Assembly (NCBI GenBank): GCA_029052995.1
Contig: JAIDHZ010000166.1
Coordinates: forward strand, 1 to 34,496
Length of the DNA stretch: 34,496 nt
Source: Lachnospiraceae bacterium
GTDB taxonomy: Bacteria > Bacillota > Clostridia > Lachnospirales > Lachnospiraceae
Reading direction: 5' to 3'
Both the position numbers and the translations under genes were made by a program. Each line of letters begins with the position of its first letter. The first letter of the stretch is position 1. Positions 23,004-30,871 of the stretch are shown piece after piece. Under the pieces are notes generated by a model. The model searched no databases and had not been told where the DNA came from. It saw only the letters and a list, made by a program, of their open reading frames with translations.

Positions 23004-23855
23004 ATGATGCGTTCATTGTGGTCTGCGTCATCAGGAATGCTGGCGCAACAGACGAACTTAGATACAATTGCAAATAATTTATCCAATGTAAATACAGCAG
23101 GATATAAGAAAGATACGGTGGAGTTTAAGACGCTTCTCTATCAGACATTACAGTCACCATCTACAAATAATGTGGGACAGAACAAGCCGGTACCGGCACA
23201 GGTTGGATTGGGAACGAGAACTGCGTCAATTACGACAGTATTTACACAGGGTAATTTGCAGGAGACAACGAATAATTCATTTATGGCAATTGAAGGAACC
23301 GGGGGAACAGGGTTTTTTAAAGTTCGTGACAGTGATGGAAATATCTGTTACACAAGGGATGGCAGTTTTAATATGCAGCCGGTGGAAAATGGAACGATGC
23401 TTTGTAACTCTGCCGGATATCCGGTGTTGGACCAGAATAATAATCCGATTATATTACCACAGGGGTATACTGTGGAGGATTTCAAGGTTGATACCGAAGG
23501 CAATGTTTTTTATGTTGATGCAAATAATGACAGACATCCGCTTGTAGCGACAGCCAACGGTCAGAATTATAATCAGCAGATTGGTCTGGTGCAGTTTAAC
23601 AACCCTTCAGGTCTTAACAGTATTGGTGGTAATTTATATCAGCCTACGGTAGCATCTGGTGAACCATTGGAAGAATCTGCAAATCCCGGACTCAAAAGAA
23701 GCAGAATTCATCAGGGCTATTTGGAGATGTCTAATGTCCAGGTTGCGGATGAAATGGTTAATATGATTGTAGCTCAGCGAGCTTATGAGATGAACTCAAA
23801 AGCAATTCAGGCTTCAGATGAGATGTTACAGCAGGCTAATAACCTGAGAGGATAG
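23004..23855 (+). CDS. flgG: Flagellar distal rod protein, FlgG/FlhP type
   Basis: This encodes 283 residues. The motif MRSLWSASSGMLAQQTNLDT, then IANNLSNVNTAGYKKDTVEF, and the C-terminal 'QGYLEMSNVQVADEMVNMIV' with QRAYEMNSKAIQASDEML are the strongest FlgG signatures. FlgG forms the distal rod that passes through the wall to the hook. GAAAGAGGTGAAGG lies upstream. A second in-frame ATG at 23007 is an alternative start. Tandem rod genes after an actin-like gene follow the flhO-flhP pattern. The main rod proteins FlgB and FlgC are not in the window. Confidence 0.93.
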   Translation: MMRSLWSASSGMLAQQTNLDTIANNLSNVNTAGYKKDTVEFKTLLYQTLQSPSTNNVGQNKPVPAQVGLGTRTASITTVFTQGNLQETTNNSFMAIEGTGGTGFFKVRDSDGNICYTRDGSFNMQPVENGTMLCNSAGYPVLDQNNNPIILPQGYTVEDFKVDTEGNVFYVDANNDRHPLVATANGQNYNQQIGLVQFNNPSGLNSIGGNLYQPTVASGEPLEESANPGLKRSRIHQGYLEMSNVQVADEMVNMIVAQRAYEMNSKAIQASDEMLQQANNLRG

Positions 23856-23914
23856 TGTTATTATGTTGAATTTGCTTATATTATTTTGGGTTTGGTAAGA
23901 AAGGATGAATACAT

Positions 23915-24274
23915 ATGGCTATTACAGGAACTGATCCGAGCAGTTACTATAGTGATTATTATACGAATGCATCAAAGGTCTCTGCGGCAGCTTTGGAAAA
24001 AACCCTTGGCAATGTTAATAAAGAAACCAAAGAAGATGAGCTGATGGAAGCCTGCAAGGAGTTTGAAGCATATTTTATTGAACAGATATTTAAGGGTATG
24101 GAAAAGACTATTATGAAGGCAGATAACGGTGAGTCCAGTACGGCAAGCCAGTATATGGATTATTTTGGTGATATGCGGACTCAGGAGTATGCAAAGATGG
24201 CGGCTAATCAGGGAAACGGAATTGGACTTGCGAGTCAGCTTTACGAGCAGATGAAGCGCAATTACGGACTATAG
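23915..24274 (+). CDS. flgJ: Rod-binding protein (FlgJ N-terminal domain only)
   Basis: This encodes 119 residues. 'LMEACKEFEAYFIEQIFKGMEKT' and MDYFGDMRTQEYAKMAANQG with GIGLASQLYEQMKRNYG make the Rod-binding domain seen in the N-terminal half of FlgJ, which promotes rod assembly. The C-terminal muramidase domain of proteobacterial FlgJ is absent, as is usual in Firmicutes, where a separate enzyme must open the wall. AAAGGATG precedes the ATG, 59 bp after flgG, so it is in the mbl operon. Downstream there is only a remnant ORF and a terminator. Confidence 0.85.
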   Translation: MAITGTDPSSYYSDYYTNASKVSAAALEKTLGNVNKETKEDELMEACKEFEAYFIEQIFKGMEKTIMKADNGESSTASQYMDYFGDMRTQEYAKMAANQGNGIGLASQLYEQMKRNYGL

Positions 24275-24283
24275 CGTATTAAT

Positions 24284-24448
24284 ATGTTGATATTTGGTAA
24301 AACTGCGCTGGATATTCGATTATCTGCAGGGAAGATTTTCGATGGTGTAGCGGTGGCTATAGCTAGAAAATCTACTAGTACATAGCTGGCTAAGTTTTTG
24401 GCAGATAAGATGTCGCAGATGAAAGATACACAGTTGACTTTAAAATAG
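24284..24448 (+). pseudogene. Short interrupted ORF after flgJ
   Basis: From the ATG at 24284 a frame of 33 codons (MLIFGKTALDIRLSAGKIF...) meets TAG at 24383-24385 and then stays open for another 20 codons (LAKFLADKMSQMKDTQLTLK) to TAG at 24446. Codon use looks coding and both parts look like one small helical protein with a premature stop. No ribosome binding site is evident. Family not recognised. It may be a decayed small gene of the flagellar operon. Confidence 0.25.
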
Positions 24449-24449
24449 T

Positions 24450-24498
24450 AACACACAGGTTCATGCAGGTTTTTAACTTACATGAATTTGTGTGTTTT
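24450..24498 (+). terminator. Terminator of the mbl-rod operon
   Basis: AACACACAGGTTCATG (24450-24465) pairs with CATGAATTTGTGTGTT (24481-24496) over 16 positions, two of them G-T, followed by a short T run. It separates the rod genes from recD2. Confidence 0.65.
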
Positions 24499-24563
24499 CG
24501 TTATCTTCTGCGTTACGTGTTTAATGCTTCTTGACCCATTAAAGTTACAGGAGGAGAAAGTAT

Positions 24564-26840
24564 ATGGAGCGGGAAGGCATCGTTTCCAAAATTATATATA
24601 GAAATGAGGGAAACCAGTATATTGTGTTTGCAGTAGAGACCTCTGATGGCGAAGACGAGACTTTTGTAGGTTATCTTTCAGGAATAGAAGAAGGAATGTA
24701 TATAGCTGCAAAGGGAGAATATGTGGAACATCCAAGTTACAGCCTTCAGTTTAAAGTAGACTGCTATGAAGTGAAAATGCCTGATGATTTAGTAAGTATG
24801 GAACGCTACCTTGGTTCAGGTGCCATTAAAGGAATCGGTGAGATTATGGCAAAGAGGATTATTAAAAAATTTGGCAAGGATGCTTTCCGTATAATGGAAC
24901 AGGAGCCGGAGCGGCTTGCGGAAATCAAAGGCATATCAGAAAGAAAGGCTAATGAAATTGGTGTACAGTTTATTGAAAAGCAGGCGATGCGGGAGGCATT
25001 GATGTTTTTGTCAGAGTTTGGAATCACACCAAATCTTGCTGTTAAAATATTTACGGAATATGGACAAAAGATGTATTCAATTGTAAAACAGAATCCCTAT
25101 AAAATTGCAGAGGATATAAGCGGTGTGGGATTCAAAATGGCAGATACCATTGCCATAAAGGCGGGAATTGGCATGCAGTCAGATTTTCGCATCCGGGCTG
25201 CAATCATTTATACATTGAACCAGGCTACAGGACTTGGGCATATTTATCTACCGAAGCAGATACTTCTAAACTGGACAAGACAGCTTTTGGCAAAGAGTAC
25301 TGCGGGATATGGGGAAAATGTGTACGAAGTTGAGGAGCAGACGATAGAAACACAGCTTATAAATCTGCAGGTGGAGCGAAAGGTTGTTTTTCGCGAGGCG
25401 GGTGAGGATATATCGGTCTATGCATCGTATCATTACCACAAAGAGTTAGATGTGGCAAGGATGTTACTGGAAAATAAATCATCTGTGGGAATTCTGGACA
25501 GTGCTTTTGACAAAACAATTTCTTCAATTGAGGAAAAGGAAAAAATTACACTGGATGAACAGCAAAGGGAGGCGGTAAGACAGGCGGTAAGACAGGGTCT
25601 GCTGGTTATTACCGGAGGGCCGGGGACAGGAAAGACCACTACAATTAATGTGATTATCAAATATTTCGAAATGGAAGGTCTGGAGCTTTTATTAGGAGCG
25701 CCCACAGGAAGGGCAGCAAAGAGAATGACGGAGACGACGGGGTATAAGGCACAGACAATACACCGTATGCTGGAGCTTAATGGTGGTGTTGATGATGATA
25801 ATAATCATCAAGCAGCCCGCTTTGAGAGAAATGCCTCTAATCCGTTAGAAGCGGATGTGGTGATTATTGATGAAATGTCAATGGTGGATTTGTCCCTGAT
25901 GCATGCGCTGCTTAATGCGATTATTCCCGGAACCCATTTGATTTTAGTGGGAGATGAGAAACAACTGCCTTCTGTAGGTGCAGGCAATGTGTTAAAAGAT
26001 ATGATTCGTTCAGGCTGTGTACCTGTAGTGTCCCTTAAAAAAATTTTTCGGCAGGAGGAGGGCAGTGCGATTGTGGAAAATGCCCATAAAATTAACCGGG
26101 GTGAACCTATTGTGTTAGATAATAAAAGCAGGGATTTCTTTTATATGCCGCGCAAAAGCACAAAAGAAGTAGCGGGAGAGACGGGATTACTGCTATCAAA
26201 AAAGCTTCCTGATTATGTGGGCTGTGAGAGTAAAGAAATCCAGGTGCTTACACCTATGAGGAACGGAGAACTGGGGGTAGGTAACCTCAATGCAGTTTTA
26301 CAGAGTGTGTTAAATCCACCAGATGCCTGTAAAAAGGAAAAAGAACTTTCGAACGGTACCATATTCCGTGAGGGGGATAAGGTAATGCAGACCCGCAATA
26401 ATTACAAACTGGAATGGTGCATTTACAGCAAAAAGGGACGCTTTAAGGTGGAGGAGGGTACAGGCGTTTTTAACGGAGATATGGGTATTATTGAACAGAT
26501 AGATGACTATAATGAAGAAGTTATAGTGTTGTTAGATGATGATAAGGAAGTACGTTATCCTTATAATCTGTTGGACGAATTGGAGCTGTCCTATGCGATT
26601 ACAATTCATAAGTCACAGGGAAGCGAATATCCAGCAGTGGTATTGCCTTTGTTTAGTGGTCCAAGAGTATTGATGAACCGAAATTTGCTATATACTGCGG
26701 TTACGAGAGCGAAACAGTGTGTGGTTATTGTGGGAAACGGCAGCCTGGTTTCCGGGATGATCCAGAATAACGATGAACAAAAAAGATATTCCTCATTGAA
26801 TTTGCGGCTGCAGGAATTAGAGGAGGGTGGAATTTATTAA
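24564..26840 (+). CDS. recD2: RecD2-type ATP-dependent DNA helicase
   Basis: This 758-residue superfamily 1B 5'-3' helicase acts in DNA repair and replication restart without RecBC. The N-terminal OB-like and helix-hairpin-helix part has GSGAIKGIGEIMAKRIIKKF, LAEIKGISERKANEIG and IAEDISGVGFKMADTIA (about 84-200). Walker A is GGPGTGKT (351-358), motif II is DEMSM (436-440), then LVGDEKQLPSVGAGN, and the C-terminal motifs ITIHKSQGSEYPAVVLPL and YTAVTRAKQCV. Length matches RecD2. GGAGGAGAAAG precedes the ATG. It overlaps comF by a few bases. In Bacillus the gene in this position is comFA, also a helicase but of another family. Confidence 0.93.
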   Translation: MEREGIVSKIIYRNEGNQYIVFAVETSDGEDETFVGYLSGIEEGMYIAAKGEYVEHPSYSLQFKVDCYEVKMPDDLVSMERYLGSGAIKGIGEIMAKRIIKKFGKDAFRIMEQEPERLAEIKGISERKANEIGVQFIEKQAMREALMFLSEFGITPNLAVKIFTEYGQKMYSIVKQNPYKIAEDISGVGFKMADTIAIKAGIGMQSDFRIRAAIIYTLNQATGLGHIYLPKQILLNWTRQLLAKSTAGYGENVYEVEEQTIETQLINLQVERKVVFREAGEDISVYASYHYHKELDVARMLLENKSSVGILDSAFDKTISSIEEKEKITLDEQQREAVRQAVRQGLLVITGGPGTGKTTTINVIIKYFEMEGLELLLGAPTGRAAKRMTETTGYKAQTIHRMLELNGGVDDDNNHQAARFERNASNPLEADVVIIDEMSMVDLSLMHALLNAIIPGTHLILVGDEKQLPSVGAGNVLKDMIRSGCVPVVSLKKIFRQEEGSAIVENAHKINRGEPIVLDNKSRDFFYMPRKSTKEVAGETGLLLSKKLPDYVGCESKEIQVLTPMRNGELGVGNLNAVLQSVLNPPDACKKEKELSNGTIFREGDKVMQTRNNYKLEWCIYSKKGRFKVEEGTGVFNGDMGIIEQIDDYNEEVIVLLDDDKEVRYPYNLLDELELSYAITIHKSQGSEYPAVVLPLFSGPRVLMNRNLLYTAVTRAKQCVVIVGNGSLVSGMIQNNDEQKRYSSLNLRLQELEEGGIY

Positions 26841-27552
26841 TAAGAATTGGATTTTAGATTTGGTATACCCCAGGCATTGTCCTTTTTGTGGAGAGATACA
26901 GCCTTACGGAGCATCGTCAATTTGCAGGAAATGTATCCCCAGGTTAAAAAGGGTAGAGAAGCCGTATTGTATGAGGTGCGGAAAGACTGTTTCCTCTGAA
27001 GATGAGGAATACTGCAATGACTGCCACATGATTCCAAAAAGCTATGAAAAAGGATATCCGGTATTTGTATACCAGGACCCGTTAAAAAAGGCTTTATATG
27101 ACTTTAAGTACCATAATCAAAGGGAGTATGCCGTATTCTTTGCAAAGTGTATGTATTTGTGCTATAGGAAGGAATGGGAAAGGCTTGAAATTGATGGGAT
27201 TGTTCCTGTGCCGGTGCATAGAAGAAAAAGGCGGGCAAGAGGATACAATCAGGCATACCTTTTGGCGAAGGAGCTTTCGAAACATTTGAATGTGCCATGC
27301 CATGCATCTTATCTTGTGAGAATATCCGATACAAACCCTCAAAAAGAGTTAAATGATAAAGAACGCATGAATAATTTAAAAAATGCTTTCAAAATCGGTC
27401 AAAATAGGATAGAATTAAAGAGAGTACTGCTGGTAGATGACATTTATACTTCAGGTGCAACGATTGACAGCTGTGCAAAGGTGTTAAAATCAGCAGCTGT
27501 GGAAAAGGTCTGGTATACAAGTGTTGCTATTGGGCACGGGTATTCAAAATAA
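26827..27552 (+). CDS. comF: ComF family phosphoribosyltransferase-like protein
   Basis: This encodes 241 residues from the GTG. Eight cysteines in four pairs (C18/C21, C33/C36, C48/C51 and C63/C66) form the double zinc ribbon of ComF/ComFC. The C-terminal half is a type I phosphoribosyltransferase fold with VPVPVHRRKRRARGYNQA and the PRPP loop LLVDDIYTSGAT (201-212). ComFC takes part in DNA uptake in competent bacteria. The start is uncertain: AGGAGG (26821-26826) touches the GTG at 26827, so initiation may instead occur at the in-frame ATT at 26836, which overlaps the recD2 stop. Followed by yvyF, as in the Bacillus comF-flg region. Confidence 0.88.
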   Translation: MEFINKNWILDLVYPRHCPFCGEIQPYGASSICRKCIPRLKRVEKPYCMRCGKTVSSEDEEYCNDCHMIPKSYEKGYPVFVYQDPLKKALYDFKYHNQREYAVFFAKCMYLCYRKEWERLEIDGIVPVPVHRRKRRARGYNQAYLLAKELSKHLNVPCHASYLVRISDTNPQKELNDKERMNNLKNAFKIGQNRIELKRVLLVDDIYTSGATIDSCAKVLKSAAVEKVWYTSVAIGHGYSK

Positions 27553-27595
27553 GATCAGAATATTATTTTTACAGAATAAAAGGAGGATGAGAAAA

Positions 27596-27997
27596 ATGGA
27601 AGTAAGAACATGTAAACAATGTAAAAGACTGTTCAATTATATTTCCGGTGCCCCTGTTTGCGGTGCCTGCAGGGATTTGTTAGAGAAAAAATTTATAGAG
27701 GTAAAGGAATATGTAAGGGAGAATCCCCATGAAGGCATTAATGAAGTGGCAAAGGCGAATGAAGTATCTACCAATCAGATACGCCGCTGGATTAGGGAGG
27801 AACGCCTTGCGTTCTCTGATGAATCGGGTGTCGGGCTTGACTGTGAGAACTGTGGAAAGACAATAAAGACAGGACGCCTGTGTCAGGCATGTAAAGATAA
27901 ACTAATTGGCTCAGCAAATGATCTTTATAAGACGAGCGATTCCGTTGTGGATAAAAAACACAGGGAAGCCGCAAGAATGAGATTTTTGGAAAATTAA
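27596..27997 (+). CDS. yvyF: YvyF-type flagellar-operon protein (TIGR03826-like)
   Basis: This encodes 133 residues. Two Cys4 clusters, C6/C9/C22/C25 and C83/C86/C96/C99, flank a helix-turn-helix-like segment (INEVAKANEVSTNQIRRWIREERL, about 48-71). This layout is that of YvyF, found next to flgM in Bacillus and Clostridia, where it affects motility gene expression by an unclear route. AAAGGAGG lies 8 bases before the ATG. It is 43 bp behind comF and followed by a candidate sigma-28 promoter for flgM. Confidence 0.82.
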   Translation: MEVRTCKQCKRLFNYISGAPVCGACRDLLEKKFIEVKEYVRENPHEGINEVAKANEVSTNQIRRWIREERLAFSDESGVGLDCENCGKTIKTGRLCQACKDKLIGSANDLYKTSDSVVDKKHREAARMRFLEN

Positions 27998-28010
27998 TTT
28001 GTCACAGATA

Positions 28011-28037
28011 TAATCTTTTTAAAATATAATCCGATAT
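28011..28037 (+). promoter_or_regulatory. Candidate sigma-28 promoter of flgM
   Basis: TAAT (28011-28014), a 15-nt spacer and TCCGATAT (28030-28037) differ from the SigD consensus by one base in each box. It lies about 80 bp before flgM. A SigD promoter at this place drives flgM-flgN-flgK-flgL in Bacillus subtilis. Confidence 0.6.
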
Positions 28038-28117
28038 ATATATTGAATCAATTTTGTAAGGATTCCATGAGCCATGACGTATGAGTCGTTTATGGCAAGA
28101 AGGAGGAAGGTGTAACG

Positions 28118-28405
28118 ATGAGAATTGGTGCATATAATCAGGTTGCTCAGTTATATGGCAGCCAGTCAGTAAAGACAAGTCGTGGTGCGAATTCAATTGG
28201 CGATACATCAACATTAGATCAGGTATCTTTCTCTACAGTTGGAAAAGATATGCAGGTTGCAAAGAATGCCCTTAACAGTGTTCCGGATGTAAGACAGGAA
28301 AGAGTGAATGCGTTAAAGGAAAGTATAGCGAATGGTACCTATCAAGTGAGTGCGGAGAGCTTTGCAGAAAAAATGCTCGCTGCATATGATGAAAAATTCT
28401 TTTAA
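28118..28405 (+). CDS. flgM: Anti-sigma-28 factor FlgM
   Basis: This encodes 95 residues. FlgM holds sigma-28 inactive until the hook-basal body is complete and FlgM is exported. The C-terminal sigma-binding half has VRQERVNALKESIANGTYQV and SAESFAEKMLAAY, the family signature. The N-terminal half is polar and unstructured, starting MRIGAYNQVAQLYGSQ. AAGGAGG precedes the ATG. The promoter upstream looks sigma-28 dependent, which would make FlgM part of a negative feedback loop. A perfect palindrome follows its stop. Confidence 0.9.
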   Translation: MRIGAYNQVAQLYGSQSVKTSRGANSIGDTSTLDQVSFSTVGKDMQVAKNALNSVPDVRQERVNALKESIANGTYQVSAESFAEKMLAAYDEKFF

Positions 28406-28407
28406 TT

Positions 28408-28427
28408 CCGGAAGCATATGCTTCCGG
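28408..28427 (+). repeat. 20-nt perfect palindrome between flgM and flgN
   Basis: CCGGAAGCATATGCTTCCGG is a perfect palindrome that begins three bases after the flgM stop. No T tract follows, so it is not a classical terminator. As RNA it would form a stable hairpin that could protect the flgM 3' end or mark a processing site. Confidence 0.7.
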
Positions 28428-28464
28428 GGTCAAAGGATGCCGAATAGGAACGAAGGAGAGTCCC

Positions 28465-28980
28465 ATGGCAAGCATAATTGAGAATTTAATTGATGCGCTG
28501 AATGAGGAGAGCGCTTTATATGAATCTCTGACACAGGTTTCAATTGAAAAGACACCGGTAATTGTTGCAAATGATTTGGAACGTTTACGGCAGGTTAATG
28601 CAAGAGAGCAGCAGTTGGTGGATGAGATTACAGCAGTATCGCATCGAAGAAATAAGGCGCTTAATGAGATAGCGACAGTATTAGGCAAGGATGCAAAAAC
28701 GATTACGGTTTCTGAGGTCATCAAATTGATGGAGAAGCAGCCGGAGTTTCAGCATCCTTTAATTGCGTTAAAGGATAAAATGATAAAGCAGGTGGAGGAA
28801 CTCGGAAGGGTAAGCGTCCACAATCAGGAATTACTCAGTCAGTCTTTGGAGATGACGGAGTATTCTATTAATTTGATTCAGTCCATGAGTCAGGCCCCGG
28901 AGACGGCAAACTACAGCAGGGGGTCTTATAGCGGCACAACACTTGGGGGAAACAGATCCTCATTTGATGCCAAACAATGA
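28465..28980 (+). CDS. flgN: FlgN-type export chaperone for hook-filament junction proteins
   Basis: This encodes 171 residues. FlgN binds the C-termini of FlgK and FlgL and delivers them to the export gate. The protein is all-helical with 'IIENLIDALNEESALYESLTQVSIEKTPVIVANDLERLRQVNAREQQLVDEI' in the first half, the typical FlgN pattern of a Lys-rich turn and the 'D...L..I...EQ' helix. The tail from about 150 is Ser/Gly-rich and flexible. AAGGAG lies 7 bases before the ATG. Placed directly before two flgK genes, so context strongly supports it. Confidence 0.85.
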   Translation: MASIIENLIDALNEESALYESLTQVSIEKTPVIVANDLERLRQVNAREQQLVDEITAVSHRRNKALNEIATVLGKDAKTITVSEVIKLMEKQPEFQHPLIALKDKMIKQVEELGRVSVHNQELLSQSLEMTEYSINLIQSMSQAPETANYSRGSYSGTTLGGNRSSFDAKQ

Positions 28981-29017
28981 TAGAATTGCAGAAGCGGTTT
29001 AGGAAGGAGAATTATGT

Positions 29018-30850
29018 ATGTCAGGAACAATGGGTAATTTTTATGTTGGTGTATCCGGTATGCAGTCGAGCCAGTATGCGCTTAACATTACAGCACACAA
29101 CATCACAAATGCAGGTACGGAAGGTTTCTCAAGGCAGCAGATTATTCTTTCGGATGTAGGATATGTGAATCTTGGTGACACGGCAGTTGGCAGAAACCAG
29201 TCAGGGCTTGGAACAAGAATTTCAGATGTAAGACTGGTTCGGGATACTTTTATTGACCGGGCATACAGGTCGGAACTCGGAAGAGGGCAGTTTTACCAAA
29301 GCAAATATGATGTGGTTGCAGAAATCCAGAATTATTTTGGAGAAATGGAAGGCAGTTCTTTTCGGTCTTATATGGAGAAATTGTGGACTTCTGCCCAGGA
29401 ACTCCAAAAGGAATCTAACAGTATTGTAACAAGAAGCTCATATATTGCGAATGCTGTTACCTTTGTGGAACAGGCTAATGAGATTTATAAGGAGCTTACA
29501 ACATTTCAAAAGAACTTAAATACACAGATTCAGGATCAGGTAGACCGTATAAATGAATTGGCAGATCAGATTTATGAGTTGAACCATAAGATTTCATTGA
29601 TAGAGGCTGGTGGTATAGAAAATGCCAATGATTACCGCGATCAGAGGGATCATGCGTTAGATGAACTTTCCGGGTTTATTTCAATCTACTATAAGGAAAT
29701 GTCGGATGGTCAGGTTGATGTCTATGCAGAGAACAGAACCTTGGTAAGCATGGACCGGGTATACAGGATAGAAACAGAAAGGGTAAGCGATTCCTGTGAT
29801 TATCTTATTCCTATATGGAAAGATGATAAGAGAAACGTATTTAACTTATTTAATGTTCCGACCGCAGAGAGAGGAACGGATGTAGGTTCATTAAAAGGCT
29901 TGATAATGGCAAGAGGTGACTGGATTCCGAATTATACAGATATTCCGGTTTGTCCGAAAGCACCGGTGCGTCCAATCCGGGCAGATTATGGGACGGATGA
30001 TGAATACGATGCAGCTGTAGCGCAGTACGGAGTTGATTATCAACAGTACCAGAAAGATTATGAACAGTTTTCAAAAGACAGAGATTACTATAATACATAT
30101 TTAGAGCCCTATACAGCAAGCAATATTATTGCCCAGTTTGATTATATGATACATGGTATTGTAACAAAGCTTAATGATATTCTTTGTCCCAACAAAGAGA
30201 TTGCGGTACAGGTGAAGGATGCAGACGGTAATGTTACCGGAACCAAAACCATCAAGGTATTAGATGAGGAAAAGGCCGGATATGGTATGGGAGAGGAAAA
30301 CCGAATACAGGGTACGGAGCTGTTTGACCGGACTGCCGTGAAGCGTTACGAAGAGCAGACCGTAACCTTAGAAGATGGTACGGAAGCTGTAGTTTGGGTC
30401 TATAATGAAGAGAATCCGGATGATAAAGCATCCTTATATACATTAGGTAATATATCAGTAAATGATGAACTTATTAAAAATCCGAGTTTGCTGCCACTTT
30501 CTAATCTGAAAAATGAGGAGCTGCAGGAAATTGCAGACCAGCTTATCAAGGTATGGCAGGAGGATTTTGCAACTATTGGTCCAAACAGTCTGGTTACCCA
30601 TGACTTTATGGGATATTACAAAGAATTTATTAATGATTTTGCAACAAAGGGAAAGACATATTCGGGAATTGTAACATCTCAGAACCAGGCGGTTCAGGAG
30701 CTTGAGAATCAGAGGCAGACGGTTGTCGGTGTATCTACAGACGAAGAGCTTAGTAATCTTATTAAATTTCAACAGGGATATAATGCGGCTTCCAGATATT
30801 TTACAGTTGTATCTGAGATGGTGGAGCATTTAATTCAGAGATTAGGTTAG
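29018..30850 (+). CDS. flgK: Flagellar hook-associated protein FlgK, copy 1
   Basis: This encodes 610 residues and forms the first ring at the hook-filament junction. N-terminal signature: FYVGVSGMQSSQYALNITAH and NITNAGTEGFSRQQ. C-terminal signature: NLIKFQQGYNAASRYFTVVS. Between them are the helical FlgK block (about 100-215) and an unusual segment at 307-367, rich in Tyr, Asp and Pro (KAPVRPIRADYGTDDEYDAA...), which looks like a helical insertion. AAGGAG lies eight bases before the ATG, 37 bp behind flgN. The next gene is another FlgK. The N- and C-terminal helices are intact, so assembly should be possible. Confidence 0.9.
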   Translation: MSGTMGNFYVGVSGMQSSQYALNITAHNITNAGTEGFSRQQIILSDVGYVNLGDTAVGRNQSGLGTRISDVRLVRDTFIDRAYRSELGRGQFYQSKYDVVAEIQNYFGEMEGSSFRSYMEKLWTSAQELQKESNSIVTRSSYIANAVTFVEQANEIYKELTTFQKNLNTQIQDQVDRINELADQIYELNHKISLIEAGGIENANDYRDQRDHALDELSGFISIYYKEMSDGQVDVYAENRTLVSMDRVYRIETERVSDSCDYLIPIWKDDKRNVFNLFNVPTAERGTDVGSLKGLIMARGDWIPNYTDIPVCPKAPVRPIRADYGTDDEYDAAVAQYGVDYQQYQKDYEQFSKDRDYYNTYLEPYTASNIIAQFDYMIHGIVTKLNDILCPNKEIAVQVKDADGNVTGTKTIKVLDEEKAGYGMGEENRIQGTELFDRTAVKRYEEQTVTLEDGTEAVVWVYNEENPDDKASLYTLGNISVNDELIKNPSLLPLSNLKNEELQEIADQLIKVWQEDFATIGPNSLVTHDFMGYYKEFINDFATKGKTYSGIVTSQNQAVQELENQRQTVVGVSTDEELSNLIKFQQGYNAASRYFTVVSEMVEHLIQRLG

Positions 30851-30871
30851 TTATAGGAAGGACGTGAGTGA

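Noticed and set aside
24262-24456. Minus-strand ORF of 64 codons after flgJ
   Set aside because: It overlaps the flgJ stop and the terminator and has no ribosome binding site; the plus-strand interrupted frame is a better explanation.
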